A stretch of 64,000 bases of DNA. Source: CBDDGJ01 sp965227805 (GTDB taxonomy: Bacteria > Pseudomonadota > Alphaproteobacteria > RS24). The notes beneath the pieces are model-generated. The model made no database searches, was not told the origin of the DNA, and saw only the letters and a program-made list of their open reading frames with translations. The translations under genes and the position numbers were made by a program. The stretch's first letter is position 1. Each line of letters opens with the position of its first letter. Where the stretch lies: assembly GCA_965227805.1 (NCBI GenBank), contig CBDDGJ010000003.1, positions 496,001 through 560,000 on the forward strand. The letters are read 5' to 3'. This document shows positions 45,498 to 53,750 of the stretch, piece by piece.

Positions 45498-46274
45498 ATG
45501 GTGCTTGCGCCCGCCCAAATTGAGCGTTATCAGCGACATATTATGCTCAGAGAAATTGGCGGCGGCGGGCAGCAGGCTTTGCGTGATGCGCGCATATTGA
45601 TTATCGGCATGGGGGGGCTGGGCAATCCGCTGGCGCAATATCTTGCAGCAGCGGGTATAGGCACACTCGGCATGGTTGATGATGATGTGGTATCGCTTTC
45701 TAATTTACAGCGTCAAATTTTATTTGGCACGCAAGATGTGGGGCGCAAAAAAATCATTGTCGCGGGGGAACAATTAGCGCGGCTTAATCATGAAGTAAAT
45801 TGTGAGCTGCATGATATGCGTCTTACTCAGGATAATGCTGCCGCTCTCATTCGTGCCTATGATATTATTGCCGATTGCAGCGATAATTTTACCACACGCT
45901 TTTTGGTGAATGACACATGTTTTTATCAAGAAAAGCCGCTTGTCTCGGCAGCTATCGGACGCTTTGAGGGACAGCTTGCCACATTCAAACCCTATATATG
46001 TGATGCGGATAATATTCCTTTTCCCTGTTACCGCTCGCTTGTCTCTGCGCCCCCTGTAGAAGATGGCGAAGAAGAAAATTGCGCCCACATCGGGGTGGTC
46101 GGTGCGCTGGCCGGCGTGATGGGCAGTTTACAGGCGCTGGAAATTATTAAGGAAGTCACCGGCGCGGGCGAAAGCCTGGCCGGAAAACTGCTTATTTATG
46201 ACGGGTTGACTGCACATGCCCGCATTGTGCGCTTGCCTTGGGATCCGGCCAATCCGCTAAATGGCACGGCTTAG
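45498..46274 (+). CDS. ThiF/MoeB/HesA family adenylyltransferase
   Basis: 258 residues. ATP site GMGGLGNPLAQYLAAAGIG, the DDDVVSLSNLQRQILF segment and the crossover loop (CYRSLVSAPPVEDGEEENCAHIGVVG) place it with MoeB. It would adenylate the C-terminus of MoaD or a similar sulfur carrier. The zinc-binding CxxC pairs of E. coli MoeB are not both kept: PCYRS lacks the second Cys and the C-terminal pair is missing. Next to cysK, a sulfur-transfer role is likely. Confidence 0.88.
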   Translation: MVLAPAQIERYQRHIMLREIGGGGQQALRDARILIIGMGGLGNPLAQYLAAAGIGTLGMVDDDVVSLSNLQRQILFGTQDVGRKKIIVAGEQLARLNHEVNCELHDMRLTQDNAAALIRAYDIIADCSDNFTTRFLVNDTCFYQEKPLVSAAIGRFEGQLATFKPYICDADNIPFPCYRSLVSAPPVEDGEEENCAHIGVVGALAGVMGSLQALEIIKEVTGAGESLAGKLLIYDGLTAHARIVRLPWDPANPLNGTA

Positions 46275-46286
46275 GCTTTATCTGCA

Positions 46287-47486
46287 TCACGTTTTAATAA
46301 TGCCATCTTGTGCGAATTGGGCAATCTCATCTGCGCTTACGCCTGCCCCCTCAAGCAGGGAGGCGCTATGCTCGCCAATATGCGGTGCGCGCCCACGCGG
46401 ATCGGTGCTTTCATCACCAAAACGTATTGGTGAGGCCACCGCACGATAGCTATTGCCATCCGCTGTGGGGGTTTGGGTAAACACGCCAGCGGCAATCATT
46501 TGCGGGTCTTGTATGGCTTGCGCGAAACTTTGCACTGGCGACCAGATAAAGCCTATATCATCCAGCCTTTGTTTCACCTCTGCCAGACTAAGCTGGGCAA
46601 AACGTGCATCAAGCAGCTCAACCAGGGCAGCGGCATTGCGCCTGCGGGCGCGTAAATCAGTAAAGCGTTCATCTTCGGCCAGATGCGGCAGCTCAAGCGC
46701 GTGCAATAAATCCGGCCAATCCGGTTCATTGGGGCGCGCATTGATAAAAATCCAATCGCCTTCTTTTACCTGATAAAAATTATTTATCGCCACAACTGGT
46801 TCATGCCGCTGGCGCGAGCGGGAAATACGGCCATAGCGCAAATAAGTGCTCATATCAGATCCAACCGCATAAGCCGCACTGCGCACAAGCGAGCTTTCTA
46901 CCAAACAGCCTTTGCCGCTTTCGCGCGCGCGCAACAAGGCGGCCAAAATGCCAGAGGCTGTGGACAGACCCGTTACATGATCGCCCACCGCAACGCGCAA
47001 AGGCACCGGGCTTGCACCCTTGGGCATCATCATCCATGCAAGGCCGGATTTAGCCCAAAAGGCGGCCGTATCAAAACCAGGCTTGTCACGCTCTTCACCC
47101 TCAAGCCCGAATCCGGTAACGCTGGCATAAACCAGTTTCGGGTTTGCCGCCCGAAGCCCTGTATAATCCAACCCCTGTTTTTCTAATTGTGCGGGGCGAA
47201 TATTGGTCAAAAATACATCTGCATCTGCAACCAGCTTTTTCACAAGCTCAGCCCCTTGCGGGGTAGACGTGTTAATGGCAATCGCCTTTTTGCCGCGATT
47301 ATCCAAATCAAACACCGGATTATCCGGATAATCATCCGTCATGGCCGAGTCAAAAAACTTACGCATCGGGCAGCCCGATAAAGGTTCTATCTTAATCACC
47401 TCAGCGCCCCAATCCGCCATAATGCCGCCCGCCGCAGGTGCCGCAATATAAGTTGCCATTTCTATAATTTTTACCCCTTCAAGCAT
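46287..47486 (-). CDS. CaiB/BaiF family CoA transferase
   Basis: 399 residues from ATG 47486, chosen because GAGAGAGACG precedes it; ATG 47504 has no such site. Family motifs: IIEMATYIAAPAAGGIMADWGAEVIKIEP, VFLTNIRPAQLEK, and GFDTAAFWAKSG with the catalytic Asp. C-terminal GRAPHIGEHS is typical. Transfers CoA between acids; substrate unknown (racemase relatives such as AMACR share the fold). Convergent with the MoeB-like gene. Confidence 0.9.
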   Translation of the reverse strand: MLEGVKIIEMATYIAAPAAGGIMADWGAEVIKIEPLSGCPMRKFFDSAMTDDYPDNPVFDLDNRGKKAIAINTSTPQGAELVKKLVADADVFLTNIRPAQLEKQGLDYTGLRAANPKLVYASVTGFGLEGEERDKPGFDTAAFWAKSGLAWMMMPKGASPVPLRVAVGDHVTGLSTASGILAALLRARESGKGCLVESSLVRSAAYAVGSDMSTYLRYGRISRSRQRHEPVVAINNFYQVKEGDWIFINARPNEPDWPDLLHALELPHLAEDERFTDLRARRRNAAALVELLDARFAQLSLAEVKQRLDDIGFIWSPVQSFAQAIQDPQMIAAGVFTQTPTADGNSYRAVASPIRFGDESTDPRGRAPHIGEHSASLLEGAGVSADEIAQFAQDGIIKT

Positions 47487-47523
47487 ATAGCGTCTCTCTC
47501 TCATCTATGATAAATTAGCTGCC

Positions 47524-47865
47524 ATGACTTTATTTAACGGAAAATATGAGAAATTCAAAGCCCTACTTTTAGAGGCGCGTGATGAAATTCTAAATGTGCA
47601 GACACAAAATGCCGATGCGCGTGATACCGTTACCCTAGACCAGACTGTGCAAGGGCGTCTGTCGCGCATGGATGCGATGCAACGCAAAGCCATGGATGAC
47701 GAAACCGCCCGCCGGCGCGCCCGGCGCTTGCACCATATTGAGGCCGCGCTTAAGCGCATTGAAGATGATGATTATGGCGGTTGCGTAAATTGCGGGGAAG
47801 AAATTGCCGAGAAACGTCTCGAACTCGACCCAACACTAACCACTTGTATAAAACACGCAAAATGA
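47524..47865 (+). CDS. TraR/DksA family zinc-finger protein
   Basis: 113 residues: a helical N-terminus (coiled-coil-like KFKALLLEARDEIL) and a C-terminal finger GCVNCGEEIAEKRLELDPTLTTCIKHAK. The usual finger is C-x2-C-x17-C-x2-C; here the fourth Cys is replaced so that the end reads C-I-K-H, giving a possible C-C-C-H site. It may act on RNA polymerase like DksA. Confidence 0.82.
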   Translation: MTLFNGKYEKFKALLLEARDEILNVQTQNADARDTVTLDQTVQGRLSRMDAMQRKAMDDETARRRARRLHHIEAALKRIEDDDYGGCVNCGEEIAEKRLELDPTLTTCIKHAK

Positions 47866-47917
47866 TTTGCGTCATTTTTGCACGCGCATTTAATCGCCCT
47901 GTGCTAGGCTGTGCCTC

Positions 47918-49108
47918 ATGTTAAAAGATTACTCTATATTTATTGCGCGTTATTATCCGTTTTTGTTTTTCGGGTTTTTAATGATGGTGCTTTGCGGCTT
48001 TGGGCAGACCTTTTTCATCGGTGCCTATGGTGATGCGATCCGCACCCATTTTTCTTTAAGCCATGCACAATTTGGCGGTATATATGCCAGCCTTACCTGC
48101 ATAAGTGCTGTGCTATTATTTTGGAGTGGAAAATTTATCGACCATATGGCTTTACGCACTTATGTAACCTATGTGCTGTGCGGGCTTGGCGTGGGCTGTG
48201 TGCTTATCGGCAGTGCCCCACATATTGCCCTGTTTATTATCGGGCTTTTGCTTGTGCGCCATTGCGGACAGGGTTTGTGTGCGCATAGCGCAATGACAAC
48301 GGTGGGGCGGAGCTATGGCGCGCATCGTGGCAAGGCGGCGGCGCTGGTTTTGTTTGGACTTTCAGCTGCCGAGGGCGGATTTGTCAGCTTTGCACTTTTG
48401 GCGATAGCGTGGATTGGCTGGCAGCAAAGCTGGCTTATCTATGGCGGGGTTGTTTTTATTATTATGCTACCGCTTATACGGTTTTTGACCCGCTTTGAAC
48501 CGCCGCCGCATAGTGCCGATACGAGCACTGTGCAACAGGCCGATCGGCGTGATGTGCTGCGCGATAAACGCTTTTATATGATTTTACCGCTTTATACAGC
48601 GCCACCCTTTTTATTTACCGGCACATTTTTTCACCATGGCGCGCTATTGCATGAACGCGGCTGGGCAGTAGATAGTTTAGCCCTCGCTTTTTTTCTGTTT
48701 GCGCTTGCCAAGATAAGCACCGCCCCGTTTATGGGAAAATGTGTCGACCGCTTTTCAGCGCAAACCATGCTGCCCATGAGCGGCCTGTTTTTATTTGCCA
48801 GCCTGTTTATGCTGGTCTTACCATTTGAGAGCATATTCACCTTTTATACCTATATGCTTGTTGCCGGCGTGAGTGTTGGTTTGAACGGCACAATTTCTGG
48901 CGGGTTATGGGCAGAGCTTTATGGGACAGCGCATTTAGGAGCCATCCGGTCTCTGATCTCGCCGATTACGGTGTTTTCTACGGCTTTGTCTCCGGTTTTA
49001 TTTGGGCTTTTACTTGATTTACATATAAATTTCACCCAGATTATTATGGGTGGACTTATTTATAGCTTATGTGCCATCGTGTTGGTTATATATGTAAAGC
49101 GCACATAA
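47918..49108 (+). CDS. MFS transporter
   Basis: 396 residues with about twelve hydrophobic helices in two halves separated by a basic loop (TRFEPPPHSADTSTVQQADRRDVLRDKRF). N-terminal FLMMVLCGFGQTFFIGAYG resembles nitrate/oxalate-type and related MFS subgroups. Substrate not assignable. A single gene, followed by the Nudix gene after 31 bp. Confidence 0.85.
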   Translation: MLKDYSIFIARYYPFLFFGFLMMVLCGFGQTFFIGAYGDAIRTHFSLSHAQFGGIYASLTCISAVLLFWSGKFIDHMALRTYVTYVLCGLGVGCVLIGSAPHIALFIIGLLLVRHCGQGLCAHSAMTTVGRSYGAHRGKAAALVLFGLSAAEGGFVSFALLAIAWIGWQQSWLIYGGVVFIIMLPLIRFLTRFEPPPHSADTSTVQQADRRDVLRDKRFYMILPLYTAPPFLFTGTFFHHGALLHERGWAVDSLALAFFLFALAKISTAPFMGKCVDRFSAQTMLPMSGLFLFASLFMLVLPFESIFTFYTYMLVAGVSVGLNGTISGGLWAELYGTAHLGAIRSLISPITVFSTALSPVLFGLLLDLHINFTQIIMGGLIYSLCAIVLVIYVKRT

Positions 49109-49139
49109 ATGCAAAAACGTTAAGGTGAGGAGATATAAA

Positions 49140-49931
49140 ATGACAGAGGTAAAAGACGGGCTTATCCCCGCCGCAACGGTGATGATTTTGCGTGACCGCC
49201 CACATGGTATGGAAGTGTTTATGGTGGTGCGTCATCATCAGATTGATTTTGCCTCTGGTGCTTTGGTGTTTCCCGGTGGAAAGATTGATGCGGGCGATTT
49301 TGATGCAGGCTTGCGCGATGTCAGCACCAATGGCGCGGCATTTGACGATAAGGAGCTTGCCTTTCGCATTGGATCTATTCGCGAGGCTTATGAGGAATGT
49401 GGCGTGCTTTTGGCACGCGAAAAGGGCGATAAAGATTTTATTTCTGCCGAACGCTTGCACGCATTAACGCCATGGCGCGATAAATTTAACGACCGCAAAA
49501 CGCCTTGCACAATGCTGGAATTTGCCCGCGCCGCGAATCTGGAATTTGCCTGTGACGCATTAGGCCATTTCGCCCATTGGATAACCCCCGACATGATGCC
49601 CAAACGCTTTGATACATATTTCTATCTGGTGCGCGCGCCCGAAGACCATATTGCTGAACATGATGGGCATGAAAGTGTAGATTCGGTGTGGATTACCCCG
49701 CAACAAGCCTTAGCCGAGGCAGATGCAAAAAAGCGCACCATTATTTTCCCTACACGTATGAATATTGAAAAACTAGCACAATATGAAACTGTAGACCAAA
49801 CCCTAGCCGCGTGTGGTCATGTTGTTACTGTCGAGCCTTTTTTGCAACAGGAAGGTGACAAAACCTATTTACGCATTCAGCCCAATGCGGGTTATGGTGA
49901 TCCCAAAGAGGACGTATCGCGCGGGCTATAA
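49140..49931 (+). CDS. Nudix hydrolase (NUDT7/NUDT19-like)
   Basis: 263 residues from ATG 49140 (SD AGGTGAGGAG). Begins PAATVMILRDRPHGMEVFMVVRH, then FPGGKIDAGD; the Nudix helix REAYEECGVLLA comes after a 30-residue insertion, as in CoA-diphosphatase-like NUDT7/19 relatives. Ends with MPKRFDTYFYL and the H.SVDSVWITPQQAL segment. Likely a nucleotide- or CoA-diphosphatase. Confidence 0.85.
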   Translation: MTEVKDGLIPAATVMILRDRPHGMEVFMVVRHHQIDFASGALVFPGGKIDAGDFDAGLRDVSTNGAAFDDKELAFRIGSIREAYEECGVLLAREKGDKDFISAERLHALTPWRDKFNDRKTPCTMLEFARAANLEFACDALGHFAHWITPDMMPKRFDTYFYLVRAPEDHIAEHDGHESVDSVWITPQQALAEADAKKRTIIFPTRMNIEKLAQYETVDQTLAACGHVVTVEPFLQQEGDKTYLRIQPNAGYGDPKEDVSRGL

Positions 49932-49932
49932 G

Positions 49933-50244
49933 TTAGCGTAAAAAGTCGAACAGATTTTGCTGCCCGATTTTGGCAAAGGCATTTTGTGCCGCCTCCTTAT
50001 TTAATAACAAGGCTTGCAATTCGGTAATAAGCGCGGCCAAATCTGCTTCACCCAAATCGGCAACACGTTCGGAAATGGAGATTTTGCGCTGCGCCATAAT
50101 ATCTGCATGTGTATCTGCTTTATTATATTGCGTGCCGATAAAGGCAAGCTGGGCGCTGATATGTTCTATGCCCGCGTTAATATGGCCCGCTATGGCGGTT
50201 GTTTTTAAGGATACTACTGACAAAATCTGATTGATACTGGACAT
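49933..50244 (-). CDS. Small protein resembling a flagellin C-terminal domain
   Basis: 103 residues from ATG 50244. The C-terminal part SERVADLGEADLAALITELQALLLNKEAAQNAFAKIGQQNLFDFLR follows the heptad pattern of flagellin D0 helices (..DI.E.DMA.EI..L......A..A..Q.NQ....LL), but no D1/N-terminal flagellin helix is present. It could be a short flagellin-like or chaperone-interacting protein. No flagellar genes are near. Confidence 0.5.
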   Translation of the reverse strand: MSSINQILSVVSLKTTAIAGHINAGIEHISAQLAFIGTQYNKADTHADIMAQRKISISERVADLGEADLAALITELQALLLNKEAAQNAFAKIGQQNLFDFLR

Positions 50245-50285
50245 TATAAATCCATCGCTGATATGTCGCGAGTATTGCGTTTGAA

Positions 50286-50525
50286 TCAACTCGCTCCCCA
50301 GATCAAAAAAGCCATTTTGGATTTGAGATTAGGGACGCACCCCGGCATGCTAAATTCAAGCGAAGTCATCTCACATATTATCTCATTGATAAACTGTGAT
50401 GGCGCTAATTGAATGAACTCTGTAAGTAGCCAGTTTGCCTGACTATCGAGATAGATGGACAAGCCTTTGGGATCATATTTAGATAATTCACTCAGACGGT
50501 GCATTATGGCCATGATCATAGTCAT
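50286..50525 (-). CDS. Small hypothetical protein
   Basis: 79 codons, MHRLSELSKYDPKGLSIYLDSQANWLLTEF..., no family recognised. Composition is protein-like, but no clear ribosome site precedes any of its ATGs (50525 and three more within eight codons). It lies in the gap between core genes and the Fic locus. Confidence 0.35.
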   Translation of the reverse strand: MTMIMAIMHRLSELSKYDPKGLSIYLDSQANWLLTEFIQLAPSQFINEIICEMTSLEFSMPGCVPNLKSKMAFLIWGAS

Positions 50526-50633
50526 CCTATAACGTTTAATTACAGGTGACCTACTAATTTGACGGCGAATATACCAAAGATCTATAGGAGCAGATATAAA
50601 ACTTAAGTCCAGCCTTGCCGTCTTATGTATAGA

Positions 50634-51370
50634 TTATTTAGTCTGGACATTGACTTTTTTGTCTGCTTTATCTGCGTCCCTTGCATACCACTTAACTTTT
50701 TTCTTCGTTCTGATTATGCATTTGTCAGTGTACCCTAAATCAACCTCGAATGTAGTGGGTAGAGTGCGCAGGCTACGCTTATCCGCATAGCGCCCGTTTA
50801 TTTCTGCTGAGAACCATATGTAGTTATCATTTGGATTCTTTCTATAAACCACATTCCTTAAAGGAATAAACTGTTCACGCTGTGATTTGAATGTATGCCT
50901 GTAGGCTCTGTGAATAAAAGGAAGGCTTCTTAAAAGATCGGTCAACGTATGTTCCGTATTCTTTTCTGGTTCGTCAAGATAGCTAGATAATGCGGACATA
51001 ATTCCGGCATCTTGAAATTTTATTACTTCGTTAGAAAGCACTCTTTTTGCTTTTTTTCATACGAACCTGAAACACCGTAGCGGTCTGGGAAATCAATTTT
51101 CTTTACAGTTAATAATGCTTTTACAGCATTCAGAAAACAATAATAACTCGTTAAAGCTGCTGCTAGAGGAGGTAGGTTCTTAGAGGCAGATACATATGTT
51201 GCAACTTGTCTCCAAAAAGGTAAAGTATCCTTACAATTTCGCTTGAGCCACAATTCAGCAAATTGAAATATGTCTCGCGTCAGAACGCTATTACTATCAA
51301 AATTTGGATTTTGAATGGCCTTCCTCAAGTATGCGGCTCTATTGCCAATTCTTAGTTCATTAGCTGGCAT
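50634..51370 (-). pseudogene. Frameshifted gene downstream of fic (YaaC-like?)
   Basis: Two overlapping frames read as one protein. The first (51370-51023) has LPPLAAALTSYYCFLNAVKALLTVKK and FPDRYGVSGSYEKK; the second (to 50634) continues VLSNEVIKFQDAGIMSALSSYL and FEVDLGYTDKCIIRTKKK. One extra A in the seven-A run (plus-strand T at 51051-51057) would join them. The SYYCFLNAVKALL stretch recalls YaaC-like proteins, but I am not sure. It starts 3 bp after the fic stop, so the two form an operon. Confidence 0.5.
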
Positions 51371-51373
51371 ATT

Positions 51374-52354
51374 TTAATTTCCTAAGAGTGTATTTTTTAT
51401 CTCTTGTAACGTAAGATGTTGTTTTTTCAATGCATGAATTTGTTTTATGCGCTCGATCATCTCGGTTGCGTAGAGCTGATATCCTGCTTCCGTTACCTCA
51501 GCCACTTGCAGTAAGCCCTCTTTAGTCCAGTGCCTGATGGTGGAATTACTCTCTCCAACCTGCTTGGCCAGCTCCCCGATTTTAAGCAGTTGGTCACTGT
51601 CGGCAGGCTCAGCCTCTTCACCAGCAGCAGCTTTCAAATAAATATCCAGCGACCTGTCAACGGCCTTGGCAATGATTTTGAAATAGTCGTCTTTGGAACC
51701 ACCAAGCTGCGCTTTTTCCAATGAGCCAATATAAGCCAAGCGGTCACGCTTTCTAATAATGGCTGCTGGGTAGCCGCTCATCAGCAAAATCATGTTCATA
51801 AGCAAACGTGCGCTACGACCATTACCATCAACAAAGGGGTGAATGGTGACAAGGCGATAATGTGCCTCCGCTGCCAGCTCAACGGGGTGGAGTCCTTGAG
51901 CACATGAAAGCCACTCTGCAAAACCCTGCATTAAATCAGGCACCTTGCGTGGGTTTGGCAAAACAACTGCTGAACCAGAAATCCTGACGGGTACAGGACG
52001 ATAATATCCTGCATTTGCGTCATCAATGCCTTTCAAGATCACATCATGGATATGCAAAATATCTTTCTCTGCCAGGCTTGTGGGCGTGCGCTTCACCTGT
52101 TCTTTTACCCAGTCCAACGCATAAGCATGGTTTGTTGCTTCCAAATGCTCGGTAAGGGATTTGCCACCAACGGTGATCCCTTTTTCAACGATTAAAGCCG
52201 TTTCCCTGCGCGTGAGCGTATTTCCCTCAATCGCATTACTTGTATAGGTGAGCTCTACCCGAAACCAATCATCAAGGTTCTGGACAAGCGTATCCGGCAA
52301 TGGGCGAAAGCCATCGAGGCGCTTTTTCTTATCAGTGAGCTTATCAAGTTTCAT
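51374..52354 (-). CDS. Fic family AMP-transferase with C-terminal MerR-type domain
   Basis: 326 residues. N-terminal inhibitory motif TSNAIEGN ((S/T)xxxE(G/N)), then the Fic active site HPFVDGNGRSARLLMN (about residue 167-182) and a flap region with PNPRKVPD. Residues about 255-326 form a MerR-like winged helix: KIGELAKQVGESNSTIRHWTKEGLLQVAEVTEAGYQLY. Expected to AMPylate a target protein and to autoregulate through the DNA-binding part. Class II autoinhibited Fic proteins fit this layout. Confidence 0.9.
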   Translation of the reverse strand: MKLDKLTDKKKRLDGFRPLPDTLVQNLDDWFRVELTYTSNAIEGNTLTRRETALIVEKGITVGGKSLTEHLEATNHAYALDWVKEQVKRTPTSLAEKDILHIHDVILKGIDDANAGYYRPVPVRISGSAVVLPNPRKVPDLMQGFAEWLSCAQGLHPVELAAEAHYRLVTIHPFVDGNGRSARLLMNMILLMSGYPAAIIRKRDRLAYIGSLEKAQLGGSKDDYFKIIAKAVDRSLDIYLKAAAGEEAEPADSDQLLKIGELAKQVGESNSTIRHWTKEGLLQVAEVTEAGYQLYATEMIERIKQIHALKKQHLTLQEIKNTLLGN

Positions 52355-52604
52355 ACATTAAACCATAAACTATAACGTGACGGTTTTCAAGCCTATTCTG
52401 ATACCTTCGTGAAATTTCACCGAGCACTCTGAATTTTTTTCAAAAAAATTTGCTCCCACCAAAGCCCCACATCTCGAGGACTTTTTCTTTTTTGCGCCCT
52501 GAGTAACGCACCAATTTTCAGGGTCTCCAGTGAGTTTTCACCAGTCGAGTTGAAGCGTTCCCAAGCGGTTTGGGTTCGCCGCAACTCAAAAATGGTGAAA
52601 TCAA

Positions 52605-52829
52605 ATGAGCAAAAACAACTATGAAGGAAGCCATCCTTATGTCGTAAACCAATTCCGTTATCACACACGCAGCCTGATGCGGCACTCCGCCATTCATGGC
52701 GTAGAAGTCGAGGACCTCGAGCAAGAGCTGATGCTGGATTATCTATCCCACAAGCAGGCCTGGTGGCGCGCAGTGAGGGGCGCCGCCCCTCTTTGCAAGG
52801 CTAAATACACAAAAAAGCGGTGTCCCTAA
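52605..52829 (+). pseudogene. Sigma-factor-like mobile-element protein, truncated
   Basis: ATG 52605. Reads NYEGSHPYVVNQFRYHTRSLMRH, then VEVEDLEQELMLDYLSHKQAWW, the region-2-like start of RNA polymerase sigma-like proteins found on phage and integrative elements (E-DLEQEL motif). The frame then loses similarity (RGAAPLCKAKYTKKRCP) and stops. Probably a 5' fragment of a longer gene. Confidence 0.4.
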
Positions 52830-52913
52830 AATTCTTTCCTAAGTTGCGCAAACGCCAGCAAGCTGGCTGCTTCACTAAGGAAACAATCCTAGGAGATAAC
52901 CCTCCGCTTTTTT
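52811..52913. ncRNA. Candidate structured RNA or terminator
   Basis: Three nested helices were found by eye: 52811-52820 with 52904-52913 (10 bp, AAAAAAGCGG/CCGCTTTTTT), 52835-52840 with 52878-52883 (6 bp), and the inner GCCAGC/GCTGGC (52854-52859 with 52862-52867). It overlaps the end of the sigma-like fragment. The closing T run also suits a rho-independent terminator. No known RNA family recognised. Confidence 0.35.
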
Positions 52914-52947
52914 GACCTTGCAAATTCACCTGGCCCATCGCCTGGGA

Positions 52948-52988
52948 GGCCGAAGGTTTGCATGTGCAGGCCATGCAAACCTTCGGCC
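52948..52988. promoter_or_regulatory. Perfect 17-bp hairpin upstream of the 53011 gene
   Basis: GGCCGAAGGTTTGCATG (52948-52964) is followed by a 7-nt loop and its exact complement (52972-52988). No T run follows, so it is not a simple terminator. It ends 22 bp before the start of the small gene at 53011 and could control its translation or be an element recognition site. Confidence 0.6.
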
Positions 52989-53010
52989 TTAATTATGAAA
53001 AGGAATAAAA

Positions 53011-53247
53011 ATGATGGATCACGTATTAAAAATAAACATTCGCAAAACAATAGTGCGGTTTTTAGCTTGTAATATTGCAAAAGAACTGAATTTGCGGGAG
53101 CAAGCAAAAATTATGGTAAAAGAGGTGATTGCCGCTTACCAAGACGGGGAACGGATTATTCCGCTCTATCTACCCTCAAGCCTCACCGGCAATCACACTG
53201 TTATTGCTACCAACCTTATTATCGAGGACAGCAATCATGATGAATAA
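53011..53247 (+). CDS. Small hypothetical protein
   Basis: 78 residues after AAAAGGAATAAAA: INIRKTIVRFLACNIAKELNLREQAKIMVKEVIAAYQDGERIIPLYLPSSL. Compact, alpha-helical with a C-terminal beta part. No family recognised. It overlaps the next small frame (53237) by ATGATGAATAA, an operon-like junction. Lies in a mobile-element remnant. Confidence 0.5.
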   Translation: MMDHVLKINIRKTIVRFLACNIAKELNLREQAKIMVKEVIAAYQDGERIIPLYLPSSLTGNHTVIATNLIIEDSNHDE

Positions 53248-53323
53248 AGCAAAACAAACAGCACAAAAACTATCCGCAAATGCCTTAAGTGTTTGTCAGG
53301 CACTTTTGCCCCCCGGAGGCTAG
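53237..53323 (+). pseudogene. Short frame, possible primase N-terminus
   Basis: 28 residues, MMNKAKQTAQKLSANALSVCQALLPPGG then stop. The SVCQALLPPGG stretch resembles the start of plasmid/ICE Toprim primases (..VC..LLP.GRR.G.), but the rest is missing. Overlap with the upstream gene supports it being a real, now truncated, reading frame. Confidence 0.3.
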
Positions 53324-53467
53324 ACAAAACAATGAACACAAAACCACCCCAAAATACGCTAATCGACTGGTAGAAAAATATGATATTCTATGATTGCACA
53401 TCAATTCTAAAAGCGGGCTCAATTATAGGGGGCGGGTCGGTTCTTTGGTAGGTGGTTTTAAACCCAT
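53324..53467. other. Intergenic stretch without recognisable features
   Basis: Nothing convincing is seen here between the primase-like stub and the IS1595 remnant: no open frame over 40 codons with support, and no strong hairpin. Confidence 0.5.
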
Positions 53468-53590
53468 TCATAGATTCAATCCAACCTCAAAATCAAAGTA
53501 ACATAATGAAGCAGTGCGAGCCGTCGTCATGGCAACAAAATACTCAATAAGACGACCCTGTTTCGTTTGAGTGATACGTGATTTTTTCAT
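53468..53590 (-). pseudogene. IS1595/ISXO2-type transposase remnant
   Basis: From ATG 53590 the complement reads MKKSRITQTKQGRLIEYFVAMTTARTA, similar to the N-terminus of IS1595-family transposases (KS.L...Q...LIE.FVAGTTARTAA), then diverges to DFEVGLNL and a stop. Only about 40 residues remain. Confidence 0.5.
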
Positions 53591-53648
53591 ATTATCCATA
53601 ATAACCATAAATCAAGTTATCTAGGATAGCCTGTCTGAACCGTCCTGG

Positions 53649-53750
53649 TTTTACTGGAGGGTAAAACATTCATAAGGTAGATTTATTATGACACAAAGAT
53701 ATACCCCATCCTATTCAGCTGAGTTCCGTGATCGCGGCGCTCGGCGAGAC
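53649..53750 (+). mobile_element. IS end with truncated OrfA (left border of the metabolic island)
   Basis: 53649-53665 is the 17-bp sequence also present at 61099-61115. It is followed by ATG 53688 with MTQRYTPSYSAEFRDRGARR, the start of an IS3-type OrfA. The frame then breaks into the tail of the esterase gene on the other strand. So the element was cut when the island joined it. Confidence 0.6.

Noticed and set aside
52948..52988. The 17-bp hairpin as a rho-independent terminator
   Set aside because: It is followed by TTAATTATG and not by a T run, and a gene starts 22 bp later.
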